A stretch of 48,478 nucleotides of DNA. It comes from Bacillota bacterium (lineage in GTDB: Bacteria > Bacillota > SHA-98 > UBA4971). The notes beneath the pieces are model-generated. The model saw only the letters and a list, made by a program, of their open reading frames with translations, did not search any database and was not told the origin of the DNA. The position numbers were made by a program, and so were the translations under genes. Shown here piece by piece: positions 38,979 through 48,388 of the stretch (position 1 is its first letter; every line of letters begins with the position of its first letter). Location: positions 1 through 48,478 of the forward strand of contig JAAYXB010000015.1 of NCBI GenBank assembly GCA_012516125.1, read 5' to 3'.

Positions 38979-40520
38979 ATGTCTTCGTTTCCACTGCGTT
39001 CCAGGAGGATTCTGGGCATCGGGATGCTCGCGTTCGTCCTTTCCGCGATATGCGTTCTGCCCGCGGTGGCTGCGCCTTCCGCGAGCGGCCGCATCGTCAT
39101 CCTGTACACCAACGACGTCCACGGGAGGCTTGAAGCCTTCAAGCCGTCCGGCGCGAACGAGCCCGTCGGCGGCATGACCCGGCTGGCAACTCTCGTGGAG
39201 GACATCGTCGCAAGAGAGGGCAAGAACGTCCTCATCCTCAACGCCGGGGACTCCATTCACGGCACGAACATCGTGAACCTCTTCAACGGCAAGTCCATGG
39301 TCGAAGTCATGGAGGCAGTCGGCGTCGAGGCCATGGCCGTGGGCAACCACGAGTTCAACTACGGCCAGCCGGTGCTCCTTGAGAGGGCGGAGGAAGCTGA
39401 CTTCCCGTTCCTGTCAGCTAACACTATCAAGGTGAACGATGGACGGGCGCTTCTTCCCGGGGTCCTCATCCTGACTGTCGGTGGTGTCCGCGTCGGCATC
39501 TTCGGTCTGTCCCCGCTCGACACCTACACGTCCACCCATCCGAAGAACGTCGTGGGCCTCGAGTTCATGGACCCTATCAGGGTGGCAAGTTGGATGGTGC
39601 CGTTCCTGCGCGAGCAGGAGAAGGTCGACCTCGTGATTGCTCTCACGCACATCGGATATGAAGACGACAGAAGGCTCGCCGCCGCGGTGCCGAGCATCGA
39701 CGTTATCGTGGGCGGGCATAGCCACACGAGGCTCGAGAAGCCCGAAAAGGTTGGCAACACCATCATAGTCTCGGCCGGCGAGTACGCGAAGGACCTGGGA
39801 AGGCTCGACATTACCGTTGAGGATGGCAAAGTCACCGCATTCTCCGGCGAGCTTGTCCCCGTGGCTGCGGACGTGCCTGACAACGCCACGGTGGGAGGCA
39901 TCGTCGCCACCTATAAAAAGCAACTCGAGGAAAAGCTCTCGGTGGTCGTGGGCGAGTCCCTGGTGACGCTCGACGGCGAGCGCGCGAACGTGCGCACGCG
40001 CGAGACCAACCTCGGCAACCTCATCGCCGACATGATGCGCGAGGCCGGGCAAGCTGACATTGCCCTCACGAACGGTGGCGGCATCCGGGCATCCATAGAC
40101 AAGGGTCCCATCACCGTCGGTGAAATCTTCACGACGCTGCCGTTCGACAACACCCTCGTGGTGCTCGAGGTCAGCGGGGCCGACGTCAAGGCCGCATTGG
40201 AGCGGTCTGTGAGCGCTTACCCCAAGGAGCTTGGCGCGTTCTTGCAGGTCTCGGGCCTTAAGTTCGAGTTCGACCCGTCCAGGGCGGCGGGCGAGCGCGT
40301 GACTGCCGTGACGATCGGAGGCGCTCCCCTCGATCCGAACAAGCTCTATAAGGTCGCTACCAACGACTTCATGGCTGCCGGCGGAGACGGCTACGACATG
40401 CTGAAAGGCGCGAAGGTGATGTTCTCCTCCGGCGAACTCCTGCGCGACGTGATGGCCAGCTACATAAAGAACGCGGGCAAGGTCGCGCCGGAGGTCGAGG
40501 GAAGGATCGTTGTCAAGTAG
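38979..40520 (+). CDS. Secreted 5'-nucleotidase / 2',3'-cyclic phosphodiesterase family protein
   Basis: Metallophosphoesterase that releases phosphate from nucleotides outside the membrane. About 513 residues. The signal peptide covers about 1-32 (hydrophobic LGIGMLAFVLSAICVLPAV, cleavage near AVAA). The two-metal catalytic domain has YTNDVHGRLE, NAGDSIHGT, VGNHEFNYG and VGGHSHT. The C-terminal 5'-nucleotidase domain has ETNLGNLIADMM, LTNGGGIRASI and a final NDFMAAGGDGYDML substrate loop. ATG 38979 is set by AGGAGG (38966-38971). The 190-base leader between the tRNA and this gene contains a GC hairpin (TTCCCC/GGGGAA) but no recognised riboswitch. Confidence 0.95.
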   Translation: MSSFPLRSRRILGIGMLAFVLSAICVLPAVAAPSASGRIVILYTNDVHGRLEAFKPSGANEPVGGMTRLATLVEDIVAREGKNVLILNAGDSIHGTNIVNLFNGKSMVEVMEAVGVEAMAVGNHEFNYGQPVLLERAEEADFPFLSANTIKVNDGRALLPGVLILTVGGVRVGIFGLSPLDTYTSTHPKNVVGLEFMDPIRVASWMVPFLREQEKVDLVIALTHIGYEDDRRLAAAVPSIDVIVGGHSHTRLEKPEKVGNTIIVSAGEYAKDLGRLDITVEDGKVTAFSGELVPVAADVPDNATVGGIVATYKKQLEEKLSVVVGESLVTLDGERANVRTRETNLGNLIADMMREAGQADIALTNGGGIRASIDKGPITVGEIFTTLPFDNTLVVLEVSGADVKAALERSVSAYPKELGAFLQVSGLKFEFDPSRAAGERVTAVTIGGAPLDPNKLYKVATNDFMAAGGDGYDMLKGAKVMFSSGELLRDVMASYIKNAGKVAPEVEGRIVVK

Positions 40521-40941
40521 CGTGTGCAAGTAACGCTGTGTGCAAGTAACGCACGGACGTAGAGGAGACCAGGTCCAGGTCCCCAGCCCCGACCTCAACC
40601 GAAAGCCAGGTTAGGGCCGGGGCTGGGGCTGAGGATCCCCGGAAGTTACGCTGGTTGTTACGAATCGTCGCGGGCTGGGTTTTGCCGGGGAGTCCCGATT
40701 GGGGACGTGCCTGTGTCCCATTGCCAGGTCCACCCTGACGCAAGGGGGTGGAGTCGGCGGCTCTCGGATTACTTGCCCACGGCGGGGGACCGTCCGCAGG
40801 TGGGCGTGCTTACCTGCAAGTGGGGGCCGAAGTGCAACACCGGCAGTGCCAGGTAGACAGGCAGAGCGGCAGTGACCTCTGAACCTGCGTTTGAGGCTGC
40901 GGTGCTTGCCGCACGACAGGAGAGGGGAGAAGCGGAGCGAC
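40521..40941 (+). other. 421-base gap with direct repeat and several hairpins
   Basis: Contains a 15-base direct repeat GTGTGCAAGTAACGC at 40522-40536 and 40538-40552. A perfect 11-bp hairpin follows, CCCCAGCCCCG (40581-40591) with CGGGGCTGGGG (40618-40628), a plausible terminator for the nucleotidase gene. Two overlapping stems lie near 40775-40817: GCCCAC (40775) with GTGGGC (40800), and GCAGGT (40796) with ACCTGC (40812). They share bases and so exclude each other. No convincing ORF is present. Confidence 0.5.
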
Positions 40942-42273
40942 ATGGGCGATGAGGTCCGGAGGCTGTTCCCCGAGGGGTTCCTGTGGGGCGCCGCGACATC
41001 GTCCCACCAAGTCGAGGGGAATAACGTGAACAACGACTGGTGGGACTGGGAGCAGTTGCCTGGCAAGATCGCGCACGGCGATAAGTCGGGCGACGCGTGT
41101 GACCAGTACAACAGGTACCGGCAGGACTTCGCGATGGCGCGCGACCTCGGGCACAACGCCCACCGGCTGTCGCTGGAGTGGAGCAGGATAGAGCCGGCCG
41201 GGGGCCGCTTCGACCGGGGCGCCATCGAGCATTACCGCGACGTCCTGGGCACGTTGAAGTCTTTCGGCATGGCGACCATGGTGACCCTGCACCACTTCAC
41301 GAACCCCAGATGGCTCGCGGCGAAGGGCGGCTGGGCGCGACCGGAGGTCGTGGGGCTATTCGAGAGATATTCCCGCCATGTGGCGGAACAGCTGGGAGAC
41401 CTCGTGGATCTCTGGGTTACCATCAACGAGCCGATGGTGTACGCCACGCACGGCTTTCTCTTCGGCCTGTGGCCGCCTGAGAAGAAGTCCATCGTGCTTG
41501 CGTTTCGCGTGGCGAAGAACCTTGCGAAAGCCCACAGTTGTGCATACCATGCCATCCACGAGGTGCTCGGGGCACGGGGCCGGCGCCCCATGGTGGGCAT
41601 CGCCAAGAACATGATGGTCTTCGACCCGAAGAACCCCGCAAGCAGGCTCGACAGGATGGTTGCAGAGAAGCTCGACCGCGTATTCAACTGGTCCTTCCTG
41701 GACGGCCTGGCCACCGGGGTCATGGCATTTCCTGTGGTATTGCGGGAGACTGACCCGAAGGTCGCGAAAACCCAGGACTTCATTGGCGTCAACTACTACT
41801 CGCGCACCCTGGCCGCGTTTTGCCTGCGGAAGCCGCAGATGCTCTTCATGGACGTGTCAGTGAAGGAGGATGCGGAAAAAAACAGCCTCGGGTGGGAGGT
41901 CTACCCGGAGGGCATATACCGCATCCTCATGAGCGTGAAGGAGTATGGGCTTCCCGTGTACATTACCGAGAACGGGATCGCGACCACCGATGACAGGCAG
42001 CGGGAACGCTTCATCGTCGCGCACCTTCGCGAGGTGGCCCGGGCCATCGCCGACGGGGCGGACGTGCGCGGGTATTTCCACTGGTCGCTCATAGACAACT
42101 TTGAGTGGAAAGAGGGGTTTACGCCAAGGTTCGGGCTTGTGGCAGTGGACTACAAGACCCAGGCGAGGACCATCCGCCCGAGCGCAAGGCTCTATTCCGA
42201 GGTTATACGGACTGGCTTGTTGCCGCAGGACCACCTCGCAACAACCGGCGAGGTGGCGGGACCTCGCTGCTAG
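40942..42273 (+). CDS. GH1 beta-glycosidase (probable beta-glucosidase)
   Basis: Cytoplasmic retaining glycosidase of about 443 residues. The N-terminal signature is FPEGFLWGAATSSHQVEGNN. Acid/base Glu163 lies in TINEPMVYATHG and the nucleophile Glu343 in YITENGIATTD. HYHW-type YFHWSLIDNFEWKEGFTPRFGL closes the active site. ATG 40942 has GGAG five bases upstream; in-frame ATG 40891 lacks a site and adds unrelated residues. Specificity within beta-glucosides, galactosides or fucosides cannot be fixed. It lies just upstream of the GH57 gene but that gene has its own promoter. Confidence 0.95.
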   Translation: MGDEVRRLFPEGFLWGAATSSHQVEGNNVNNDWWDWEQLPGKIAHGDKSGDACDQYNRYRQDFAMARDLGHNAHRLSLEWSRIEPAGGRFDRGAIEHYRDVLGTLKSFGMATMVTLHHFTNPRWLAAKGGWARPEVVGLFERYSRHVAEQLGDLVDLWVTINEPMVYATHGFLFGLWPPEKKSIVLAFRVAKNLAKAHSCAYHAIHEVLGARGRRPMVGIAKNMMVFDPKNPASRLDRMVAEKLDRVFNWSFLDGLATGVMAFPVVLRETDPKVAKTQDFIGVNYYSRTLAAFCLRKPQMLFMDVSVKEDAEKNSLGWEVYPEGIYRILMSVKEYGLPVYITENGIATTDDRQRERFIVAHLREVARAIADGADVRGYFHWSLIDNFEWKEGFTPRFGLVAVDYKTQARTIRPSARLYSEVIRTGLLPQDHLATTGEVAGPRC

Positions 42274-42380
42274 TTGCGGGGCATGGATGCGTTGCTACCT
42301 CCGCGGGCTCGTGTAGTGCGGCCCGTCATGGTTGTGGAGGTCTTCTTTGGTTGTTGTCTCCAGACTAGGGGAATTATTAC

Positions 42381-42410
42381 TTGACAAGGTGCAGCTGGCA
42401 CAGGTATAAT
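42381..42410 (+). promoter_or_regulatory. Near-consensus sigma-A promoter of the GH57 gene
   Basis: TTGACA (42381-42386), an 18-base spacer and TATAAT (42405-42410), both boxes perfect. It is the strongest promoter seen in the window. The expected start of transcription is near 42417, giving a leader of about 138 bases before the GTG start. Confidence 0.85.
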
Positions 42411-42422
42411 TTTACTGGGAAG

Positions 42423-42436
42423 CTACAACGTTATAG
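42423..42436 (+). promoter_or_regulatory. Palindromic operator candidate just after the GH57 promoter
   Basis: CTACAACGTTATAG is a 14-base imperfect palindrome (six of seven pairs match) centred on AACGTT, the type of site bound by LacI-family sugar regulators such as MalR. It sits at about +7 to +20 relative to the predicted transcription start, where a bound repressor would block transcription. No LacI-type gene is in the window. Confidence 0.5.
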
Positions 42437-42554
42437 CGCGTGCAATGTGGTTGGCCGGTTCCAGCTGAGCTTAGATATGCGAATCGGGAAGACGCGCGCG
42501 CCCGAAGGGGTGCGCACATCTCAAGAGACGTCAAAAGAGGGAGGTTGAACCTTC

Positions 42555-45500
42555 GTGAGACAGCACCGGATGCTGGTAGCCGCAATCATACTGGCGTTCG
42601 TCGCGGGTGTGCTTGGGTACTTTCCCGGCCAGGCGTTGGGCGCGGAGGAACCACTCTACGTGGCCCTCATCTGGCACAACCACCAGCCCTTCTACAAGAA
42701 CCCCGCGACCGGCAAGTACATGTTACCCTGGGTAAGGATGCACGCGGTCAAGGACTACTACGATATGGCTTCCGTCCTCAAGGATTACCCCAATGTTCAT
42801 TGTACGTTCAACCTGGTTCCATCTCTCATCTTCCAGCTCGACGAATGCGCTGCAGGCGCGAAGGATATCTGGCAGATCGTCAGCGAAAAACCCGCGTCGG
42901 AGCTTACCCGCGACGACAAGGAGTTTCTCCTGAGGAGGTTCTTCGACGCCAACTGGGACAGGATCATCAAGAAGCACCCGCGTTACTGGCAGCTACTGCA
43001 AAAGCGCGGGGAAACGGTGAGCGACGCGAGCATCGCGCGCGCCATCGACGCCTTTACGGAGCAAGACTACAGGGATCTCCAGGTCTGGTTCAACCTCGCG
43101 TGGCTTGATCCGGACCTCAAGGAGAACGACCCCCTGATGAAGGCGCTTGTTGGGAAAGGCCAGGGGTTCACGGAGGAAGACAAGCGCCGCGTGCTCGCAA
43201 AGCACGTTCAGATCATGAAGGAAATCATTCCGCTGTACCGCTTCATGCAGGACTCCGGCCAAATAGAGGTCACTACTACACCGTTTTACCACCCCATCAT
43301 GCCCCTCCTGTACAACGTGGATCTTGCCCACGTAGCCAGCCCGAAGCTAGACCTGCCCGCCCAGGCGTTCGCACATCCCGAGGACGTTGATGCGCAACTC
43401 GGGAAAGCTGTGAGCTTCTATGAGGGCCATTTCGGGCGCAAGCCGCGCGGCCTGTGGCCCTCTGAGCAGGCCGTCGGGCAGGATATAGTGGGACTCGTCC
43501 ACGATGCGGGTTTCCAGTGGATGGTGTCGAGCGAGGGGGTGCTTGCCCGGTCTCTCGGCGTGAGCCTCCGCGACGGCTCGGGGAACGTCACCAGGCCTGA
43601 CCTCCTCTATAAGCCTTACATAGTCGAGGAGGATGGGAAGGCCGTTACCATCCTTTTCCGGGACATCGTGCTCTCGGACAAGATAGGATTTAGTTACTCC
43701 GGGATGAACGGCACTGCAGCCGCTCTTGACCTCATGAACTACCTGCGCAAGGTCAGGCGGGACCTTGCAGGGGTGCCCGGGCCGCACGTGGTGACGATAG
43801 CGCTCGACGGCGAAAATTGCTGGGAGTACTACGAGAACGACGGGAAGGAGTTCTTGCACTCCCTCTACAAGATGCTGAACACCGATCCCAACTTCAAGGC
43901 CGTGACGGTTGAGGAATACCTGAAGGCTCATCCGGCGAAGGACAGGATCCCGAGACTACACACGGGGTCATGGATTTCCGACAACCTGGAGACCTGGATA
44001 GGTGAGGCCGAGGAGAACAGGGCGTGGGACTACCTGGCGAGAGCGCGCCATGTCCTTGCTAAGTATACGTCCGAGAATGCCGCGAACGAGGCAGCGCAGC
44101 GCGGCATCGCGCTTGCGTGGGATGAACTCTACGCGGCCGAGGGCAGCGATTGGTTTTGGTGGTACGGTGACGACCAGGACTCCGGAAATGACGCCGGGTT
44201 CGACGAACTCTTCAGGACCCACCTCCAGAACGTATACTCCTACATCGGGCAGCCCGTTCCAGCCTACCTCTATATGCCGATAATTCCGAAGGAGCCGGCC
44301 AAGCCCGATGTCAAGATGAAGGGCTTTGCGAAGGTCACCCCTGACGGCAAGATCGACCCGGGCGAGTGGGCGCCGGCAGCCATGTACTTCAAGACCGCGG
44401 CCGCCCCGATGCCGTCCGGCGAAGGCGAGATGATCCTCAGAGCGCTCTGGGTGGGGGTGGACGCGGATAACCTCTACCTGCGTTTCGACGTGAAAGGCGG
44501 GCTTGACGACTTCTTCGGGAAGGACGTCTTACTTGCGGCTTATCTCTCGAACCCGAGGCGTGCGGAGGCGAATAGCGTCCCGAGGTCGAGCGGCCACGGG
44601 CGTGCCGCGACGGTGCTTGGGTTTGCGCCCGGCACGGAGGTGCTCGTCGATTTCAAGAAGCTTGGTGGCCCGGGTCCCGCGAAAGCGCGCCTTGCGTTCG
44701 CCGGTGGCGACGAGACGTGGGTTGACGTAAAGGAGCTTCCGGGCGCGGGCGCCGACCGTACCGTCGAGATCAAGATCGCGTTCGCCGAAATCGGGTTGAA
44801 GCCCGGGGATTCCGCGAGCCTGGCAGTAGTGGCGTCCAGGGACGGCAGGAACGTGGATATGCTGCCGGTTGAGGGGCCTGCCGAGGTCAAGGTGCCCGAG
44901 GTCATCGTCGGCAAGACTCTGTTCAAATGGGACGACCCGACCGGCGACGACCACGGCCCGGGCACGTACACCTATCCACTGAACGCCGTCTTCAAGCCGG
45001 GCGTGTTCGACATGCTGTCGTTTGAAGTCCTCGAGGTCCAGGACGACATCGTGTTCCAGGTGAGGATAGCCGGGGACATCACGAACCCCTGGAACTCGCC
45101 TGTGGGGGTGTCGCTCCAGACCATCGACATATACATCGACACCGACCACAAGACCGGGTCAGGAAAAACCGAGGCGCTTGGCGGAAGGCACGTAACCTTC
45201 TTCCCCGAGTCGGCATGGGAGTATGCGATCTGGGTTGAAGGCTGGAACCAAAAGGTATTCACAGCCGACGGCAAAGAGGTCCAGGCTGACATTAGAGTGA
45301 GCCAGGATCCGGTCAACAAGGTCATCTCCATTCGGATCCCGAAGGCGGCTCTGGGCGACCCGCAGCCGGGATGGGGCTATCAGGTGTTTCTCCTGAGCCA
45401 GGAGGGCTACCCCTCACCGGGGAGCCTGCGGGTGCGCGAGGTGCTGTCCACGGCGCAGGAATGGCGGCTGGGTGGAGGCCATGACTCTGAGATAGACCCG

Positions 45501-45614
45501 AACGTCATCGACCTGCTGGCTCCCGCGGGGACGACCCAGGAGGAGATCCTTGGGGCTTACGACGTGACCACGGGTAAGCTCGCGGAAGTGCCGATGGTAT
45601 ACGGCGGCAAGTGA
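42555..45614 (+). CDS. Secreted GH57 amylase/amylopullulanase with C-terminal glucodextranase-like module
   Basis: A 1019-residue extracytoplasmic alpha-glucanase. The signal peptide (about 1-29) ends near ALGA. The GH57 domain shows its conserved regions: HNHQP (near 40), the nucleophile Glu304 in GLWPSEQAVG, and Asp418 in IALDGENCWEYY. From about 590 a DOMON-like beta domain (GKIDPGEWAPAAMYFK, DNLYLRFDVKG) follows, then from about 785 a module like the C-terminal domain of glucodextranase (LFKWDDPTGDDHGPGTYTYP, GWGYQVFLLSQEGYP). GTG 42555 is preceded by GGGAGG. With the starch-binding protein downstream it should degrade starch, glycogen or pullulan outside the inner membrane. No sortase or SLH anchor is seen. 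Confidence 0.93.
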   Translation: MRQHRMLVAAIILAFVAGVLGYFPGQALGAEEPLYVALIWHNHQPFYKNPATGKYMLPWVRMHAVKDYYDMASVLKDYPNVHCTFNLVPSLIFQLDECAAGAKDIWQIVSEKPASELTRDDKEFLLRRFFDANWDRIIKKHPRYWQLLQKRGETVSDASIARAIDAFTEQDYRDLQVWFNLAWLDPDLKENDPLMKALVGKGQGFTEEDKRRVLAKHVQIMKEIIPLYRFMQDSGQIEVTTTPFYHPIMPLLYNVDLAHVASPKLDLPAQAFAHPEDVDAQLGKAVSFYEGHFGRKPRGLWPSEQAVGQDIVGLVHDAGFQWMVSSEGVLARSLGVSLRDGSGNVTRPDLLYKPYIVEEDGKAVTILFRDIVLSDKIGFSYSGMNGTAAALDLMNYLRKVRRDLAGVPGPHVVTIALDGENCWEYYENDGKEFLHSLYKMLNTDPNFKAVTVEEYLKAHPAKDRIPRLHTGSWISDNLETWIGEAEENRAWDYLARARHVLAKYTSENAANEAAQRGIALAWDELYAAEGSDWFWWYGDDQDSGNDAGFDELFRTHLQNVYSYIGQPVPAYLYMPIIPKEPAKPDVKMKGFAKVTPDGKIDPGEWAPAAMYFKTAAAPMPSGEGEMILRALWVGVDADNLYLRFDVKGGLDDFFGKDVLLAAYLSNPRRAEANSVPRSSGHGRAATVLGFAPGTEVLVDFKKLGGPGPAKARLAFAGGDETWVDVKELPGAGADRTVEIKIAFAEIGLKPGDSASLAVVASRDGRNVDMLPVEGPAEVKVPEVIVGKTLFKWDDPTGDDHGPGTYTYPLNAVFKPGVFDMLSFEVLEVQDDIVFQVRIAGDITNPWNSPVGVSLQTIDIYIDTDHKTGSGKTEALGGRHVTFFPESAWEYAIWVEGWNQKVFTADGKEVQADIRVSQDPVNKVISIRIPKAALGDPQPGWGYQVFLLSQEGYPSPGSLRVREVLSTAQEWRLGGGHDSEIDPNVIDLLAPAGTTQEEILGAYDVTTGKLAEVPMVYGGK

Positions 45615-45920
45615 CGGATTGCGCAGCCGGGTGGCTCCCGCACGCCGGGCCCGCCGGCGCAATCCTTCGAAATCGGGTTGCACGAAGGAGGTGGTACAAG
45701 GAGTTGGTACGGCGGAAAAGTGGAGAGAGTGGCGCGCGTTTGCGAGCTGCCTGGTGGTGGGCCAGGATACGGGTCCGGCGGTGTGATGAGAGGGTCTGTG
45801 TCTTCAGGTGTTTACTGGCTCAAGTCTCCGACGACCTGAACGTGACGGGCGCCGCGAAGAGGGGCGGTGCCCACGCCGCGGTGCCGCGGCGGAAGGAATC
45901 ATGAAAGGACGGGAGAGACC
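45615..45920 (+). other. Spacer between GH57 and the CBM48 protein
   Basis: About 306 bases. No strong hairpin with T-run and no clear promoter are seen. An in-frame start for the next gene at 45867 is possible, but the signal peptide begins at 45921. The two genes may be co-transcribed. Confidence 0.4.
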
Positions 45921-48077
45921 ATGTCGAAGAAGCTACTCATGTGCGTCATGGCAGCTGCACTTGTCCTCCTGGCCCTGCCGGCGTACGCGGAGGACAAGAT
46001 CCCCGTTGCTTTCACGTTCAAGCCGCCGATCCCGGCTACGAGCGTGAGCGTTGCGGGCAGTTTCAACGGGTGGAGCACGACCGCCAATCCCATGAGCGAC
46101 CCGGAGGGCGACGGGATCTGGACCACAGTGATAGAGCTTGCCCCGGGGACTTATCAGTACAAGTTCGTCGTTAACGGCAACAACTGGTATGAGGATCCAT
46201 ACTCCGCTGATTACGCGCCCGACGGGTTCGGCGGGAAAAACTCCGTAATCTATGTAGGCGTTGCAAAGCCCGACGCGGCGGCAGCGGGCGGCCTCAAGTT
46301 CGACGGCTGGTTCGAGAGCAAGATCGAGCGCGTGGGCGATGCCACGCCCAATAACTATAACGATGTATACCTCAAGTTCAGCGGCACCATGAGGCCGGGG
46401 CTCGAGACGTTTACCGAGATCCATGGATGGAAGACCCTGAACCTCGGGTCGCTGAACGGCTGGAAAGGCTTCCTCCCGCTGCCGGTTGACGGCATCGAGG
46501 TAAACCAAGCCGTTTTCACCCTGAGCCTGGCGGATGGGCTTGCAGCCAAGCTTTACTACAAAGGGCACGCGGGCAACACCAAAGACCCCATGGTCTTTAT
46601 CAAGTCCGACGGTGACGAGGACAAGATCTGGGACCGCAAAGCGGTGGAGCTTGTCTACTCGAAGGCGCCGGTTGACGGCAGAATCGGGGTTGCGTCCCTG
46701 GCGGACAAGAACACGACCATGGTGTACGGCGAGGTCCAGGGCGAGGTATGGCCGGGCCTTGCGCTGGGCGGGCTGTTCAGCTACGAAACCTGGCCGACGG
46801 ACCAGCGGGATGACGGTGAGGACCACAGGACGAACCTCGGCGCCTATGCCATAGCCAAGATAGACGAGTACACCACCGTGCGTGGCGAGGTGATCCAGAC
46901 CAGGGGCACCAAGATCGTATCCGACAGCACCGTGCCGGTCGAGGTGGAGTTCGTCTACCCCAAGGAACGCGAGTCGAGTGGCGCGACAACGGTCTATGTC
47001 GTAGGTGAATTCAACGGCTGGGACCCGAACAAGGGCATCCCAATGACAAAGGACGGCGATGGCAACTGGCGGGCGACAATCGAGTTGCTTGAGGGCGAGT
47101 ACGAGTACAAGTTTTGGTACCCTGATCCTGAAGGAAAACCCGAGTGGGGCCATTGGATGGGGACCGGTGATGGCGGAGACAACTTCGTAAGGCATGTCGG
47201 CGGTTCCGAAGCGTCCCTCCAGGACTTCTACTTCACCGAGCCCGTTGAGCATCAAGTGTACATACGGGGTTCCTGGGATTGGGACTATGGGGTGGAGAAA
47301 GACTACCCGCTTGTCAAGGATCCGGCGACCGGCTACTGGAAGTACACTCGCCTTCTGGACCCCGGCCGGTACGAGTACGTCTTCCACTACAACGACGGGT
47401 CGTCGGAGCACTGGTGTGGACAAGGCGGCAGCAACATCACAGTTGTGGCAGGCGCCGGTGGGCGCGAGGCCGACTACACGGCCCTTGCCTACCTCGCTGA
47501 ACTCGAGTACGCGAAGGATCCCCTCGGCGCGAAAATCGGCGTGAAGGGCGCTCAGGCGGGCTTCGACGCGCCGCGCGGCCTCGTGGGCACCGACTACCGG
47601 ACGATATACGCTGACACCTGGTACAAGATTACAGACAAGACCAAGCTCTTGCTCTATGCTGCATATTCTACGAACGGCGCGGGCGACTCCGGAACGGGGA
47701 CGACCACCGTAAAGCCTGGATTCGACATCACCGCGCCTGCTCCCGGGGTCGAGTACGTGAAGGGTCACTATGAGATCAACAGGGGCAAGAACGAGGTCGA
47801 TACCGGCTACCTCGAGACCAAGTACAACACGCTAAAGCTGTGCTTCGAGTACAAGAACAACGACCCCGACGCGGACAGCGTGAAGGTAACTGCAGAGAAC
47901 GACTTCCCGCTGGACATCTGGGGCAAGGCCGAATACTACAAGGTGCTCGAGGGCGGCAGCGACAACCTCTACGTCGAGGTCACGAAGAAGCTGGCCTTTT
48001 GCGATGAGATCAAGGTAGGCGTGTCGTACAACACGTCCGATCGTAAACTCGTCCTGAAGCTGACCATCGATTTCTAA
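45921..48077 (+). CDS. Secreted multi-CBM48 protein with predicted outer-membrane beta-barrel
   Basis: A protein of about 718 residues. The signal peptide (1-23) ends AYA. Three glycogen/starch-binding CBM48-like modules are visible: residues about 24-118 (VAGSFNGWST, PGTYQYKFVVNG), 337-440 (VVGEFNGWDPNKG, EGEYEYKFWYP) and 443-510 (IRGSWDWDYG, PGRYEYVFHYN). Between and after them (about 124-330 and 513-718) are many amphipathic beta strands of alternating hydrophobic residues separated by polar turns. The chain ends KLVLKLTIDF; a C-terminal Phe strand is typical of outer-membrane barrels. It likely captures alpha-glucan at the cell surface for the GH57 enzyme and may form a pore. It is unlike the SusC/D system and not matched by me to a named family. 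ATG 45921 follows GGGAGAG. Confidence 0.78.
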   Translation: MSKKLLMCVMAAALVLLALPAYAEDKIPVAFTFKPPIPATSVSVAGSFNGWSTTANPMSDPEGDGIWTTVIELAPGTYQYKFVVNGNNWYEDPYSADYAPDGFGGKNSVIYVGVAKPDAAAAGGLKFDGWFESKIERVGDATPNNYNDVYLKFSGTMRPGLETFTEIHGWKTLNLGSLNGWKGFLPLPVDGIEVNQAVFTLSLADGLAAKLYYKGHAGNTKDPMVFIKSDGDEDKIWDRKAVELVYSKAPVDGRIGVASLADKNTTMVYGEVQGEVWPGLALGGLFSYETWPTDQRDDGEDHRTNLGAYAIAKIDEYTTVRGEVIQTRGTKIVSDSTVPVEVEFVYPKERESSGATTVYVVGEFNGWDPNKGIPMTKDGDGNWRATIELLEGEYEYKFWYPDPEGKPEWGHWMGTGDGGDNFVRHVGGSEASLQDFYFTEPVEHQVYIRGSWDWDYGVEKDYPLVKDPATGYWKYTRLLDPGRYEYVFHYNDGSSEHWCGQGGSNITVVAGAGGREADYTALAYLAELEYAKDPLGAKIGVKGAQAGFDAPRGLVGTDYRTIYADTWYKITDKTKLLLYAAYSTNGAGDSGTGTTTVKPGFDITAPAPGVEYVKGHYEINRGKNEVDTGYLETKYNTLKLCFEYKNNDPDADSVKVTAENDFPLDIWGKAEYYKVLEGGSDNLYVEVTKKLAFCDEIKVGVSYNTSDRKLVLKLTIDF

Positions 48078-48097
48078 GTCGAGCGTCACGAATCACT

Positions 48098-48241
48098 GCC
48101 ACTTTTCCAGAGTCTGGGCTGCTCGCGGTTGCCGGTGCTCGGCTCAGGGGACGGCGCCCCAAGCGGGGCACCTTGACGAAGTTCCGCCCGCAGACAGATG
48201 GCGGAATTCCGACACCCCGTCGTGCGGGCACCGGCAACCCG
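48098..48241. repeat. Structured intergenic repeat, copy R5 (diverged)
   Basis: A diverged copy. The outer stem GGTTGCCGGTGC (48127-48138) with GCACCGGCAACC (48228-48239) and the GGGGACGGCGCCCCAAGCGGGGC block are kept. The inner stem has a different sequence, GTTCCGCC (48181-48188) with GGCGGAAT (48200-48207), yet still pairs over eight positions. This supports selection on, or inheritance of, the fold rather than only the sequence. Confidence 0.8.
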
Positions 48242-48388
48242 AAACCCCCTGGGAAACCGGTGTTGACTTCTGAACTCACACTTGTGGATGACCGAGCTCG
48301 TAGTCACAGGCTGCAGGCGCACCGCGTCAACGCACTGAGTAGATCGCCACAAGTAATCGCCGGTTTCAGAGAGCACACGTGCCGTGCA

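Noticed and set aside
45933-47768. Long antisense ORF of 611 codons opposite the CBM48/barrel gene
   Set aside because: Shadow of the real gene; no signal peptide, domain or ribosome site. The same applies to the antisense ORFs at 19301-20764 and 20353-22086.
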